Assembly (NCBI GenBank): GCA_023453655.1
Contig: JAEXTE010000405.1
Span: forward strand, 1-8,156
Reading direction: 5' to 3'
DNA from: Pseudomonadota bacterium
GTDB taxonomy: Bacteria > Pseudomonadota > Gammaproteobacteria > Xanthomonadales > Xanthomonadaceae
DNA length: 8,156 nucleotides
Shown here: positions 1 to 6,776 of the stretch, one piece after another
Layout: the number at the start of each line of letters is the position of its first letter
Numbering within the stretch: position 1 is the stretch's first letter
The notes under the pieces: model-generated
Seen by the model: the letters and a program-made list of their open reading frames with translations, nothing else
What the model was told of the DNA's origin: nothing
The model's database searches: none
Translations under genes and position numbers: made by a program

Positions 1-106
1 GGGGCACGGTGCCCGACGGCGCCCCGAGGCGGGGGCGCGCGGGGGGGCCCGGCAGGCAACCTCGAGCGGATGCGGCCGGCGGCCGCGCCCGCGCCCGGAG
101 CAAGCG

Positions 107-1669
107 ATGCAGCTGTCGAACCTGGATGTCGGGATCGTGCTGGCCTACCTGGCCGGCGTGTTCGTGCTGGCGCAATGGGTTTCGCGCGAGAAGGCCGGAC
201 ACAGCAAGGACGCGAAAGACTACTTCCTTGCCGGCAAGGCCCTGCCCTGGTGGGCCATCGGCGCCTCGCTGATCGCGGCCAACATCTCGGCCGAACAGAT
301 CATCGGCATGTCCGGCTCGGGCTACGCCATCGGCCTGGCCATCGCCTCCTACGAATGGATGGCCGCGGCGAGCCTGCTCATCGTGGGCAAATGGTTCCTG
401 CCGGTGTTCCTGCGCAACGGCATCTACACCATGCCGCAGTTCCTGGAACAGCGTTACGGCAGCCGCATCCGCACGGTAATGGCGGTGTTCTGGCTGGGCC
501 TGTACGTGTTCGTCAACATCACCTCGATCCTGTGGCTGGGCGCGATCGCGGTCAGCCAGGTCACCGGCATGGACCAGATGCTGGCGGTGGTGCTGATCGG
601 CGTGTTCGCGCTGGCCTACCAGCTCTACGGCGGGCTGAAGGCGGTGGCGCTGACCGACATCGTGCAGGTGACCCTGCTGGTGCTGGGCGGCCTGCTGGTT
701 GCCGGGCTCACGCTCAACCAGCTGGGCGAGGGCAACGGGATCGTGGCCGGCTTCAACCGGCTCTGGGCCGAGCATCCGGGCCACTTCGAGATGATCCTGC
801 ATCCCGACAACCCGTTCTACAGGGACCTGCCGGGCATCAGCGTGCTGGTCGGCGGCATGTGGATCATGAACATCAGCTACTGGGGCTTCAACCAGTACAT
901 CATCCAGCGCGCGCTGGCGGCGAAGGACATCAACGAAGCGCAGAAGGGCGTGCTGTTCGCGGCGTTCCTGAAGCTGCTGATGCCGGTGATCGTGGTCCTG
1001 CCGGGCATCGCCGCGGTGATGCTGGCGCCCGATCTCTCGCGCCCGGACGAGGCCTATCCGACGATGATGCGGCTGCTGCCCACCGGCATCCTGGGCCTGG
1101 TGTTCGCGGCGCTGGTGGCGGCGATCGTGGCCTCGCTCGCGTCCAAGATCAATTCGGTGGCGACGATCTTCACCCTGGACTTCTACGCCAAGCGGGCCGT
1201 CCATGCGGACCAGCAGCGGCTGGTGCGCGTGGGCCGCATTGCCGCGGCGGTCGCGGTGCTGCTCGGCATCCTCACCGCGAAGCCCTTGCTGGGCAGCTTC
1301 GACCAGGCCTTCCAGTACATCCAGGAATACACCGGCTTCTTCACCCCCGGCATCGTGGTGATCTTCGTGCTGGGACTGTTCTGGAAGCGCGCCAACGAGG
1401 CGGGCGCGCTGGCCGCGGCGATCGGCTCGTTCGCGCTGTCGATCGTGCTCAAGCTGGCCTGGCCATCGTTGCCGTTCATCGACCGGGTCGGCCTGGTGTT
1501 CCTGCTGGCGCTGGCGTTGGCGGTGGTGGTGTCGCTGCTGACGCGGCATGCGCCGGAGACGGACATCATCCAGACCCGCGACGTGGACTACCGCACCAGC
1601 GGCGCGTTCAACGCCGGTGCGGTTGCGGTGCTGGCGATCCTCGCGGCGCTGTACACGCTGTTCTGGTAG
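107..1669 (+). CDS. Sodium/sugar symporter of the SSS family, vSGLT-like
   Basis: This 520-residue inner-membrane protein probably imports a sugar together with Na+. It looks very like Vibrio SGLT (about 543 aa) along its whole length, including the C-terminal end LYTLFW. Many hydrophobic segments are visible, consistent with the roughly 14-helix LeuT-type fold. The family motif YGGLKAV lies at residues 174-180. Recalling vSGLT numbering, its galactose contacts Q69, E88, N260, Y263, K294 and Q428 correspond here to Q64, E83, N255, Y258, K289 and Q406. The Na+-site residues A62, I65, A361 and S365 correspond to A57, I60, A339 and S343, while S364 is replaced by A342. The protein is shorter mainly because a loop near residue 310 is reduced. 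The ATG is preceded by GGAG at 97-100, 6 nt away. Its upstream neighbours are outside the window and it has no evident link to the ubi genes. The family is certain; a galactose/glucose-type substrate is inferred from the conserved site. Confidence 0.93.
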   Translation: MQLSNLDVGIVLAYLAGVFVLAQWVSREKAGHSKDAKDYFLAGKALPWWAIGASLIAANISAEQIIGMSGSGYAIGLAIASYEWMAAASLLIVGKWFLPVFLRNGIYTMPQFLEQRYGSRIRTVMAVFWLGLYVFVNITSILWLGAIAVSQVTGMDQMLAVVLIGVFALAYQLYGGLKAVALTDIVQVTLLVLGGLLVAGLTLNQLGEGNGIVAGFNRLWAEHPGHFEMILHPDNPFYRDLPGISVLVGGMWIMNISYWGFNQYIIQRALAAKDINEAQKGVLFAAFLKLLMPVIVVLPGIAAVMLAPDLSRPDEAYPTMMRLLPTGILGLVFAALVAAIVASLASKINSVATIFTLDFYAKRAVHADQQRLVRVGRIAAAVAVLLGILTAKPLLGSFDQAFQYIQEYTGFFTPGIVVIFVLGLFWKRANEAGALAAAIGSFALSIVLKLAWPSLPFIDRVGLVFLLALALAVVVSLLTRHAPETDIIQTRDVDYRTSGAFNAGAVAVLAILAALYTLFW

Positions 1670-1749
1670 CCGCCGGCGGCATCGGCTTCGCCGCGGCCCG
1701 AATGCGCGGGTCGCAGCTCCGGTGCGGCGCCGTGAGGGAGTGGCCGGCG

Positions 1750-1830
1750 GCGGACGCCGCCCACCCTGTGCCACCGCTCGGGCGGGCGCGGGCGACTGCG
1801 CCCAGGCGGCAGTCGCCGGTAGGCGTCCGC
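1750..1830. repeat. Nested inverted repeats, possible structured RNA or terminator
   Basis: Two perfect 9-bp inverted repeats are nested. The outer pair is GCGGACGCC (1750-1758) with GGCGTCCGC (1822-1830). The inner pair is GGCGACTGC (1791-1799) with GCAGTCGCC (1809-1817), with a 9-nt loop. A weaker 4-bp hairpin, CCGC/GCGG (1774-1777/1782-1785), lies between them, so the whole could fold as a three-way junction. It has no tRNA hallmarks and no T-tract. It could be a small RNA, a Rho-type or bidirectional terminator, or a copy of a dispersed repeat. The sequence alone does not decide. Confidence 0.5.
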
Positions 1831-1863
1831 AGCGGCGCGGCAGGTGGCAGGTCCGTGCACGTC

Positions 1864-1889
1864 GCGAACGCAACCTGCGGCGCGTTCGC
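1864..1889. repeat. 8-bp inverted repeat next to the FNR-like box
   Basis: GCGAACGC (1864-1871) and GCGTTCGC (1882-1889) are perfect inverted repeats separated by 10 nt. They end 6 nt before the FNR-like box. They could be the operator of a second regulator of the ubiDUV operon, or the last hairpin of the symporter transcript. No known operator was recognised. Confidence 0.35.
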
Positions 1890-1895
1890 CTGCAC

Positions 1896-1937
1896 TTGAT
1901 CCAGGTCAGGTGGCGCGCCGCCGTCCCCCGGCATCAT
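1896..1937 (+). promoter_or_regulatory. FNR/ANR-like box and -10 element ahead of ubiD-ubiU-ubiV
   Basis: TTGAT-CCAG-GTCAG at 1896-1909 matches the FNR consensus TTGAT-N4-ATCAA at 8 of 10 positions. CATCAT at 1932-1937 is a 4-of-6 match to the -10 hexamer TATAAT. If that hexamer spans -12 to -7, transcription starts near 1944 and the box centre (1902.5) falls at -41.5, the class II FNR activator position. E. coli ubiUV and ubiT are known to be Fnr-controlled. The site shares the 12-mer TGATCCAGGTCA with the box at 6763-6776. Which regulator binds (Fnr, Anr or Dnr type) cannot be told. Confidence 0.7.
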
Positions 1938-2090
1938 CGCGCGCTGCAGTGGCGGGTGCGGAGGCGTGATGGGGGACCGGGTGTGTGGGTGGCGTCGATC
2001 CGGCGCCGCGCTCCGTGCGCGGGACAAGGCGTGCCTCGCGTCGCCGCGTCCGGCGTCTCCGCCAGCCGCACGCAGCCGGGCGGCACGCGC

Positions 2091-3611
2091 ATGAGTTTCC
2101 ATGACCTGCGCGCCTTCCTGTCGCGGCTGTCGGCACGCGGCGAACTGCTGGAGATCGGGATCCCGGTCGATCCCGTGCTCGAGAGCACCGCGCTGAGCCT
2201 GCGTGCGCTGCGCGAACAGGGCCCGGCGCTGCTGATGCGTCGTCCGGCCGGCTCCCAGCACGCGTTGCTGGGCAACCTGTTCGGCCATCGCCGCAGGATC
2301 GAGCTCGCGCTCGGCGACCGGCCGCTGTCCTCGTTGCGCGAACTGGGCGAACTGCTGGCGCGGCTCAAGGAACCCGACTGGCCGGGATCGGTGCGCGAGG
2401 CGCTGGGCGCCTGGCCCGGCCTGGCGCAGCTGGCGCATGCCGCGCCGCGGCGCGTGCGCGAGGCCGCGTTCTGCGAGCACATGCTCGAAGGCGGGGATGT
2501 CGACCTGTCGCGGCTGCCGATCCAGCATTGCTGGCCCGGGGATGTCGACCGCCTGCTCACCTTCGGCCTGGTCGTCACCCGCGGGCCGCAGCGCAAGCGC
2601 CAGAACGTGGCGATCTACCGGCAGCAGCCGGTCGCGCGCAACCGCCTGATCATGCGCTGGCTGCCGCATCGCGGTGGCGCACTCGACTACGCTGCCTGGC
2701 GGCAGCAGCATCCGGACCAGCCGTTCCCGGTACTGGTGGCGATCGGCGCGGACCCGGCGACGATGCTGGCCGCGGTCGCACCGATCCCCGATACCCTGTC
2801 CGAATACGAGTTCGCCGGACTGCTGCGCGGCGAGCGCACGCGCGTCTGGCACAGCGAGACGACCGGCCTGGATGCGCCCGCCGGTGCCGAGATCCTGCTC
2901 GAAGGCTTCATCCATCCGGGCGACACCGCGCTGGAAGGGCCGTTCGGCGACCACACCGGCTACTACAACGCACAGGGCATGTTCCCGGTGCTGACCGTGG
3001 AGCGCATGCGCCTGCGCCAGGGCGCGATCTACCACGGCAGCTACATGGGGCGCGCGCCCTTCGACGAGCCCTCGGTGCTGTCGGCCGCGCTCAACGACGT
3101 GTTCGTGCCGATCCTGCAGCGGGTGTTCCCGGAGATCGTGGATTTCCACCTGCCGCCGGAGGCGTGTTCGTACCGCATCGCGGTGGTGTCGATCCGCAAG
3201 CAGTATGCCGGCCACGCGCGGCGCGTGATGATGTCGGTCTGGTCGTACCTGCGCCAGTTCACCTATACCAAGTTCGTGATCGTCGCCGATGACGACATCG
3301 ACGTGCGCGACTGGGGCCAGGTGCTGTGGGCGCTGTCCACCCGGGTGGACCCGGCGCGCGACATGCTGCTGGTCGAGAACACGCCGATCGACTACCTCGA
3401 CTTCGCCTCGCCGGTGGCGGGCCTCGGCTCCAAGCTCGGGCTCGACGCGACCCGCAAGTGGCCCGGCGAATCGGATCGCGAATGGGGCCGGCCGATCGTG
3501 CCGGACCCGCAGGTGGAGCGCCGCGTCGATGCGCTGTGGGCGCAGCTGCAGGGGATGCGCGCGCCGCCACCGGCGCCGATGGCCGATACGATCGACACAG
3601 GGAGTCGCTGA
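2091..3611 (+). CDS. ubiD: UbiD, 4-hydroxy-3-polyprenylbenzoate decarboxylase
   Basis: This 506-residue cytoplasmic enzyme removes the carboxyl group from the prenylated 4-hydroxybenzoate ring in ubiquinone synthesis, using prenylated FMN made by UbiX (not in the window). The sequence fits UbiD closely and is slightly longer than the E. coli protein (about 497 aa) because of a C-terminal tail rich in Pro and Ala. Predicted metal and prFMN residues are N172, R177, H193 (in MRWLPHRGG) and E238 (in SEYEF). E282 and D287 in [11 protein letters not shown] form the acid part of the E/D-R-E catalytic set, with D287 matching the E. coli proton donor. The N-terminus [11 protein letters not shown] supports the ATG at 2091, although only a weak GGGCGG precedes it. 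The stop overlaps the ubiU start by 1 nt (TGATG), so the two are translationally coupled. Placement with ubiUV behind an FNR-like site suggests expression under low oxygen. Confidence 0.95.
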   Translation: MSFHDLRAFLSRLSARGELLEIGIPVDPVLESTALSLRALREQGPALLMRRPAGSQHALLGNLFGHRRRIELALGDRPLSSLRELGELLARLKEPDWPGSVREALGAWPGLAQLAHAAPRRVREAAFCEHMLEGGDVDLSRLPIQHCWPGDVDRLLTFGLVVTRGPQRKRQNVAIYRQQPVARNRLIMRWLPHRGGALDYAAWRQQHPDQPFPVLVAIGADPATMLAAVAPIPDTLSEYEFAGLLRGERTRVWHSETTGLDAPAGAEILLEGFIHPGDTALEGPFGDHTGYYNAQGMFPVLTVERMRLRQGAIYHGSYMGRAPFDEPSVLSAALNDVFVPILQRVFPEIVDFHLPPEACSYRIAVVSIRKQYAGHARRVMMSVWSYLRQFTYTKFVIVADDDIDVRDWGQVLWALSTRVDPARDMLLVENTPIDYLDFASPVAGLGSKLGLDATRKWPGESDREWGRPIVPDPQVERRVDALWAQLQGMRAPPPAPMADTIDTGSR

Positions 3612-4609
3612 TGCAACTGGTATGTCCTGCGGGCAACCTGCCCGCGCTGCAGGCCGCGATCGATGCGGGCGCCGACGCGGTCTACGCGGGGTTCCGCGAC
3701 CAGACCAACGCGCGCGCCTTCCCCGGCCTGAACTTCGACGAACAGGAACTGCGCCGCGGCATCGCCTATGCGCACGCGCGCGGGCGCAAGGTCTACCTTG
3801 CCCTCAACACCTACCCCGACAGCGTGCGCCTGCCGTACTGGCAAGGCGCGGTCGACCATGCCGCGGAGCTGGGCGTGGACGCGATCATCGCCGCGGAAAT
3901 GGGCGTGCTGGACTACGCCTGCCGCGCCCATCCGGGGCTGGCGCGGCACCTGTCGGTGCAGGGCTCGGCTACCACCGCCGCGGCGCTGACCTACGCCTAC
4001 GAACACTTCGGCATCGCCCGCGCGGTGCTGCCGCGGGTGCTGGCGCTGCAGCAGGTGCAGCGCCTGTGCGCGGCCTCGCCGGTCCCGCTGGAAGTGTTCG
4101 CATTCGGCAGCCTGTGCATCATGGTCGAAGGCCGCTGCCAGTTGTCGAGCTACGTCACCGGGGTCTCGCCCAATCGCCATGGCGTCTGCTCGCCGGCCAG
4201 CTTCGTGCGCTGGGAAGAGCATGCCGACAGCAGCCGCAGCGTGCGCCTGAACGGCATGCTGATCGATCGTTTCGGCGATGCCGAGCCGGCTGGCTATCCC
4301 ACCGTCTGCAAGGGGCGGTACGCGGTGGGCGGCGAGATCTTCCACGCGCTCGAGGAACCGACCAGCCTCAATACGCTGGAGCTGCTGCCGCAGCTGGCGC
4401 AGGCAGGGGTGGTGGCGCTGAAGGTCGAGGGGCGGCAGCGCGGCGTGGCCTACGTGCGCGCGGTGGCTTCCACCTGGCGCCGCGCGATCGACCGCTACCG
4501 TGCCGATCCGCAGCGCTGGACCACCGAGGCCGCCTGGCAGCAGGCGCTGACCGCGCACGCGGAAGGGCAGCAGACCACGCTCGGTCCCTACCACCGCGCC
4601 TGGCATTGA
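3611..4609 (+). CDS. ubiU: UbiU, U32-family 4Fe-4S protein of O2-independent ubiquinone hydroxylation
   Basis: This is a 332-residue protein of the peptidase U32 family. UbiU works with UbiV as a heterodimer that hydroxylates ubiquinone precursors without molecular oxygen; it is not expected to be a protease. The full U32 signature is present at residues 161-179 (E161, F163, G166, C169, G174, C176, S179). The four Cys that hold the 4Fe-4S cluster in E. coli UbiU (C169, C176, C193, C232) are all here as C169, C176, C193 and C233. Additional Cys are C5, C104 and C153. The N-terminus LVCPAGNLPALQAAIDAGAD and the motif VYAGF are typical of the family. The start is supported by AGGGAG at 3599-3604, 6 nt before the ATG, and by the 1-nt overlap with ubiD. 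ubiV follows after 22 nt. Confidence 0.96.
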   Translation: MQLVCPAGNLPALQAAIDAGADAVYAGFRDQTNARAFPGLNFDEQELRRGIAYAHARGRKVYLALNTYPDSVRLPYWQGAVDHAAELGVDAIIAAEMGVLDYACRAHPGLARHLSVQGSATTAAALTYAYEHFGIARAVLPRVLALQQVQRLCAASPVPLEVFAFGSLCIMVEGRCQLSSYVTGVSPNRHGVCSPASFVRWEEHADSSRSVRLNGMLIDRFGDAEPAGYPTVCKGRYAVGGEIFHALEEPTSLNTLELLPQLAQAGVVALKVEGRQRGVAYVRAVASTWRRAIDRYRADPQRWTTEAAWQQALTAHAEGQQTTLGPYHRAWH

Positions 4610-4631
4610 GCGTGGGCAGGAGAACGCACCG

Positions 4632-5516
4632 ATGAAACTCAGTCTTGGGCCGCTGCAGTATTTCTGGCCGCGCGAGCGCACGCTCGCCTTCTATCGCGAC
4701 GTTGCTGGCTGGCCTGTGGACATCGTCTACCTGGGCGAGACCATCTGCAGCAAGCGCCGCGAGCTGCGCCTGCAGGACTGGATGGCGATCGCGCAGGAAC
4801 TCGTCGCCGCCGGCAAGGAGGTGGTGCTCTCGACGCTGGCGCTGATCGAGGCCGAGTCGGAGCTGGGCGTTCTGCGTCGCCAGGTCGACAACGGCACGTA
4901 CCGGATCGAGGCCAACGACCTGTCCGCGGTGCAGGTCTGCCGCGAACGCCGGTTGCCCTTCGTCGGCGGGCCGACGCTCAACGTGTACAACCACCGCGCC
5001 CTGGCGATGCTGATGGACGACGGGTTGTACCGCTGGGTCCCCGGCGTCGAGCAGGGCCGCCAACTGCTGCAGGAACTGCGCGAAGCGCTGGAGTCCGAAG
5101 GCGGCGCGATGCCGGAGCTGGAGATGGCGGCCTGGGGACGGCTGCCGCTGGCGTACTCGGCCCGCTGCTTCACCGCGCGCGCGCTGGACGTGCCCAAGGA
5201 CCAGTGCGGATTCCGCTGCATCGCGCATCCCGACGGCCTGCCGCTCTCCACCCGCGAGGGCGAGCCGTTCATGACCATCAACGGCATCCAGGTGCAGGGC
5301 GCCGAGGTGGTGGACATGCTGCCGCTGCGCGACGAACTGGCGGCGCTGGGCGCGGGCATCCTGCGGCTGTCACCGCAGGCCGAGGGCATGGCGGAGGTGG
5401 TGCGGCGCTTCCATGCCGGCCTGGCCGCACCCGAAGCGCCCGCGCCAGCGGGCGCGCACAACGGCTACTGGGATGGCCAGCCGGGGAAGGCTTCGCTGGC
5501 GCAGCCGCGCGCCTGA
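4632..5516 (+). CDS. ubiV: UbiV, U32-family 4Fe-4S partner of UbiU
   Basis: This 294-residue protein matches E. coli UbiV (about 292 aa) in length and layout. UbiV and UbiU together catalyse O2-independent hydroxylation of the ubiquinone ring. The cluster ligands of E. coli UbiV (C39, C180, C193, C197) correspond to C39, C179, C192 and C196, with the last two in the motif CGFRC; C103 is extra. The start MKLSLGPLQYFWPRE is the usual UbiV N-terminus. AGGAGA at 4618-4623 is a strong ribosome-binding site 8 nt before the ATG. The C-terminus has the family NGYW motif (277-280) followed by a short Ala/Pro-rich tail. It is the last gene of the ubiD-ubiU-ubiV operon; the next gene is convergent, 256 bp away. 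Confidence 0.96.
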   Translation: MKLSLGPLQYFWPRERTLAFYRDVAGWPVDIVYLGETICSKRRELRLQDWMAIAQELVAAGKEVVLSTLALIEAESELGVLRRQVDNGTYRIEANDLSAVQVCRERRLPFVGGPTLNVYNHRALAMLMDDGLYRWVPGVEQGRQLLQELREALESEGGAMPELEMAAWGRLPLAYSARCFTARALDVPKDQCGFRCIAHPDGLPLSTREGEPFMTINGIQVQGAEVVDMLPLRDELAALGAGILRLSPQAEGMAEVVRRFHAGLAAPEAPAPAGAHNGYWDGQPGKASLAQPRA

Positions 5517-5772
5517 AGGCGTCGAACCGGGCGTCTGCGGCAGTCGCCGCGTGCCGGCTCATGTCGCGAGCGGGTCGCGGCAGGCGATCCGCCCGTCAGA
5601 TCGGCAACGGATGCGCCGTCTCCATCCCCGCTTCGCAGGAGGTGGGACCGCAGGGCGCAGTGCGCCCACGCGCGGGGCCCGGCACGCGCGCATCCCGTGT
5701 CTGTACGATCAGGGAAGCGACAGGCTGGAGTGTCTGCCGCCTGCGTCTGCAGATGGACAGGACGCGATGCCC
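5517..5772. other. Convergent intergenic region between ubiV and the CM-UbiT gene
   Basis: This 256-bp stretch separates two converging genes. No coding sequence is supported. It contains small GC hairpins: GCGGC-AGTC-GCCGC at 5537-5550 and GGGCGC-AGT-GCGCCC at 5653-5667. Either could help end transcription from both sides, but neither is followed by a T-run on either strand, so a standard intrinsic terminator cannot be claimed. Confidence 0.5.
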
Positions 5773-6759
5773 TCAGGCGCGGAAGGCCTCGCGCGCCGCG
5801 CGGGCGAAGCGCGCGCCGCGGTGCAGGACGATGCGCAGCGCCAGCGGCATCGCGTCGAAGGGCATGCGGTCGAGCAGGTTGCGGACGGTGAGGCCGAGTT
5901 CGGTATCGCCGGTGAGCACCAGGCGGCGCTGGAAGAACAGGGTGTCGGCGTCCTCCAGACGGGCGGCGAGCAGCAGCAGGTCGGTCGCCGTGCCGCGCAC
6001 GGTGGCTTCGGCCGGGGCATCCACCACGTGCAGGTGGCCATCGCGCCACTCCAGCACGCAGCGCTGGCCAAGGTCTGCGATCTCGATGCCCAGGCGGCGC
6101 CCCGTGATGTCGTCGAGCGCGCTGCCGATATGCGCCGGCGACAGGGCTTGCGACAGCGCGCGAGCGACCAGCCGGTCGCGCAGCGGCGTCGGCGCGAGCC
6201 GCAGCAGGGGGCGCCAGCGCGCGGGAGGTGGGATCAGGCGCAGCAGGGCGTGGGATCGGTCCATGGCGGCGTGGCTTGCGGGGTGGGATTCGGAACGGAC
6301 GGTTCGCGCCGCGGCGTGGGCGTCCTGCAGCGACTGCTGGCGCAGGGCGTCGGCGAACAGCAGGGAGGCCAGGGAATCGGCGGTCTCGGTGGAGACATGC
6401 AGGCGTTGCGCGCAGCGGTGCGCGCGCAGCCGCACCTGCGATTCGCGCGCCTGGTCGCGCAGCGGCCTGCCCAGTGCGCGCTTCTGGCGCCCGGCCGTGG
6501 CCGACATCAGCCGGCGCAGCGCCAGCAATCCGAGCATGCCGTCGTCGACGCGGTCGATGCCGTGGCGCGCGCAGGCGAGCAGCAGGTGCGACGCCAGCGG
6601 TGCGGCCCGGGCCTGCGGAGGGGTGGGAAGCTGTCGGATGGTGGCTGCTCCTGCACGGGATCGTGTTCCTGCGGCCCTGGTGCGGCGCGCCGCAGTGCGG
6701 TGCGCAGCGGTCCCGCGCGGCCAGGTGATGCGCAGCCTATCGGCCGTGCCGGCGATCAC
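5773..6759 (-). CDS. ubiT: Chorismate mutase (AroQ type)-UbiT fusion protein
   Basis: One open frame of 328 codons carries two domains. Residues about 58-146 align with AroQ chorismate mutase, which turns chorismate into prephenate. Against the E. coli P-protein mutase, R11, R28, K39, D48, R51, E52 and Q88 correspond to R65, R82, K93, D102, R105, E106 and Q142; S84 is A138. Residues about 166-328 are UbiT, the SCP2-type lipid-binding protein of anaerobic ubiquinone synthesis, with the hallmark DADTLFFQRRL and GDTELGL motifs (271-289). No stop or ribosome-binding site separates the domains, and a 24-residue Ala/Ser/His-rich linker joins them. The coordinates use the only upstream conventional start (GTG 6759), but residues 1-40 are Arg/Ala/Thr-rich and unlikely to be translated. 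An in-frame ATC at 6639 with AGGAG 8 nt upstream fits better and would give 288 residues. The gene converges on ubiDUV. The domains are certain; true fusion is likely; the start is uncertain. Confidence 0.85.
   Translation of the reverse strand: MIAGTADRLRITWPRGTAAHRTAARRTRAAGTRSRAGAATIRQLPTPPQARAAPLASHLLLACARHGIDRVDDGMLGLLALRRLMSATAGRQKRALGRPLRDQARESQVRLRAHRCAQRLHVSTETADSLASLLFADALRQQSLQDAHAAARTVRSESHPASHAAMDRSHALLRLIPPPARWRPLLRLAPTPLRDRLVARALSQALSPAHIGSALDDITGRRLGIEIADLGQRCVLEWRDGHLHVVDAPAEATVRGTATDLLLLAARLEDADTLFFQRRLVLTGDTELGLTVRNLLDRMPFDAMPLALRIVLHRGARFARAAREAFRA
6637..6652 (-). promoter_or_regulatory. Ribosome-binding site with possible ATC start of CM-UbiT
   Basis: On the minus strand AGGAG (6652-6648) is followed after 8 nt by ATC (6639-6637), in frame with the chorismate mutase and UbiT domains. 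It would place the first catalytic Arg at residue 25, a normal distance for AroQ enzymes. It is the only well-placed ribosome-binding site found upstream of the mutase domain in this frame. ATC is a very rare bacterial start codon, so this is a proposal; a sequencing error of ATG to ATC is the simple alternative. Confidence 0.45.
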
Positions 6760-6776
6760 GCGCTGATCCAGGTCAA
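6734..6776 (-). promoter_or_regulatory. FNR/ANR-like box and -10-like element ahead of CM-UbiT
   Basis: On the minus strand TTGAC-CTGG-ATCAG (6776-6763) matches TTGAT-N4-ATCAA at 8 of 10 positions. A weak -10-like TAGGCT lies at 6739-6734. If transcription starts near 6728 the box centre (6769.5) sits at about -41.5, as in class II FNR promoters and as in the ubiD promoter of this window. The TGA stop of the upstream DGC-domain gene (6775-6773) lies inside the box. Use of this promoter would exclude GTG 6759 as the start codon of the CM-UbiT gene. Confidence 0.65.

Larger units (their letters stand above)
1670..2090. other. Intergenic region between symporter and ubiD
   Basis: This 421-bp stretch has no convincing coding sequence on either strand; the frames that stay open are Arg/Ala/Pro-rich and look like GC-driven shadows. 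It holds two inverted repeats (1750-1830 and 1864-1889), an FNR-like box (1896-1909) and a -10-like hexamer (1932-1937). If that promoter is used, the ubiD mRNA has a leader of about 147 nt. No T-rich intrinsic terminator is visible after the symporter. Confidence 0.7.

Noticed and set aside
19..38. GC hairpin (GCGCCCC/GGGGCGC) as a terminator of an upstream gene
   Set aside because: There is no T-run after it on either strand and the surrounding G/C runs make such pairing easy by chance.
1608..3215. Long open frame on the minus strand opposite ubiD
   Set aside because: It is Arg/Ala/Gln-rich, has no recognisable domain and mirrors the high third-position GC of ubiD, so it is a shadow.
3611..5516. 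UbiU and UbiV as collagenase-type proteases, as the U32 family name suggests
   Set aside because: All cluster Cys of UbiU and UbiV are present at the right positions and the context is ubiquinone synthesis, so the peptidase label is misleading.
1806..5549. 13-bp word GCGGCAGTCGCCG present in both intergenic regions (1806-1818 and 5537-5549)
   Set aside because: In an 8-kb window this GC-rich, a few chance 13-mer matches are expected, and the flanks do not match.
5653..5667. Hairpin as a bidirectional intrinsic terminator between ubiV and CM-UbiT
   Set aside because: The stem is only 6 bp and no T-tract follows in either direction; kept only as a note in the intergenic entry.
6262..6264. Internal ATG as a separate start of a stand-alone UbiT of 163 residues
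   Set aside because: The length would suit UbiT, but no ribosome-binding site precedes it and the frame is open without a stop from the mutase domain, so a fusion is simpler. It cannot be fully excluded.
6654..6656. GTG on the minus strand preceded by AGGA as start of the chorismate mutase
   Set aside because: It is out of frame with the mutase and UbiT domains.
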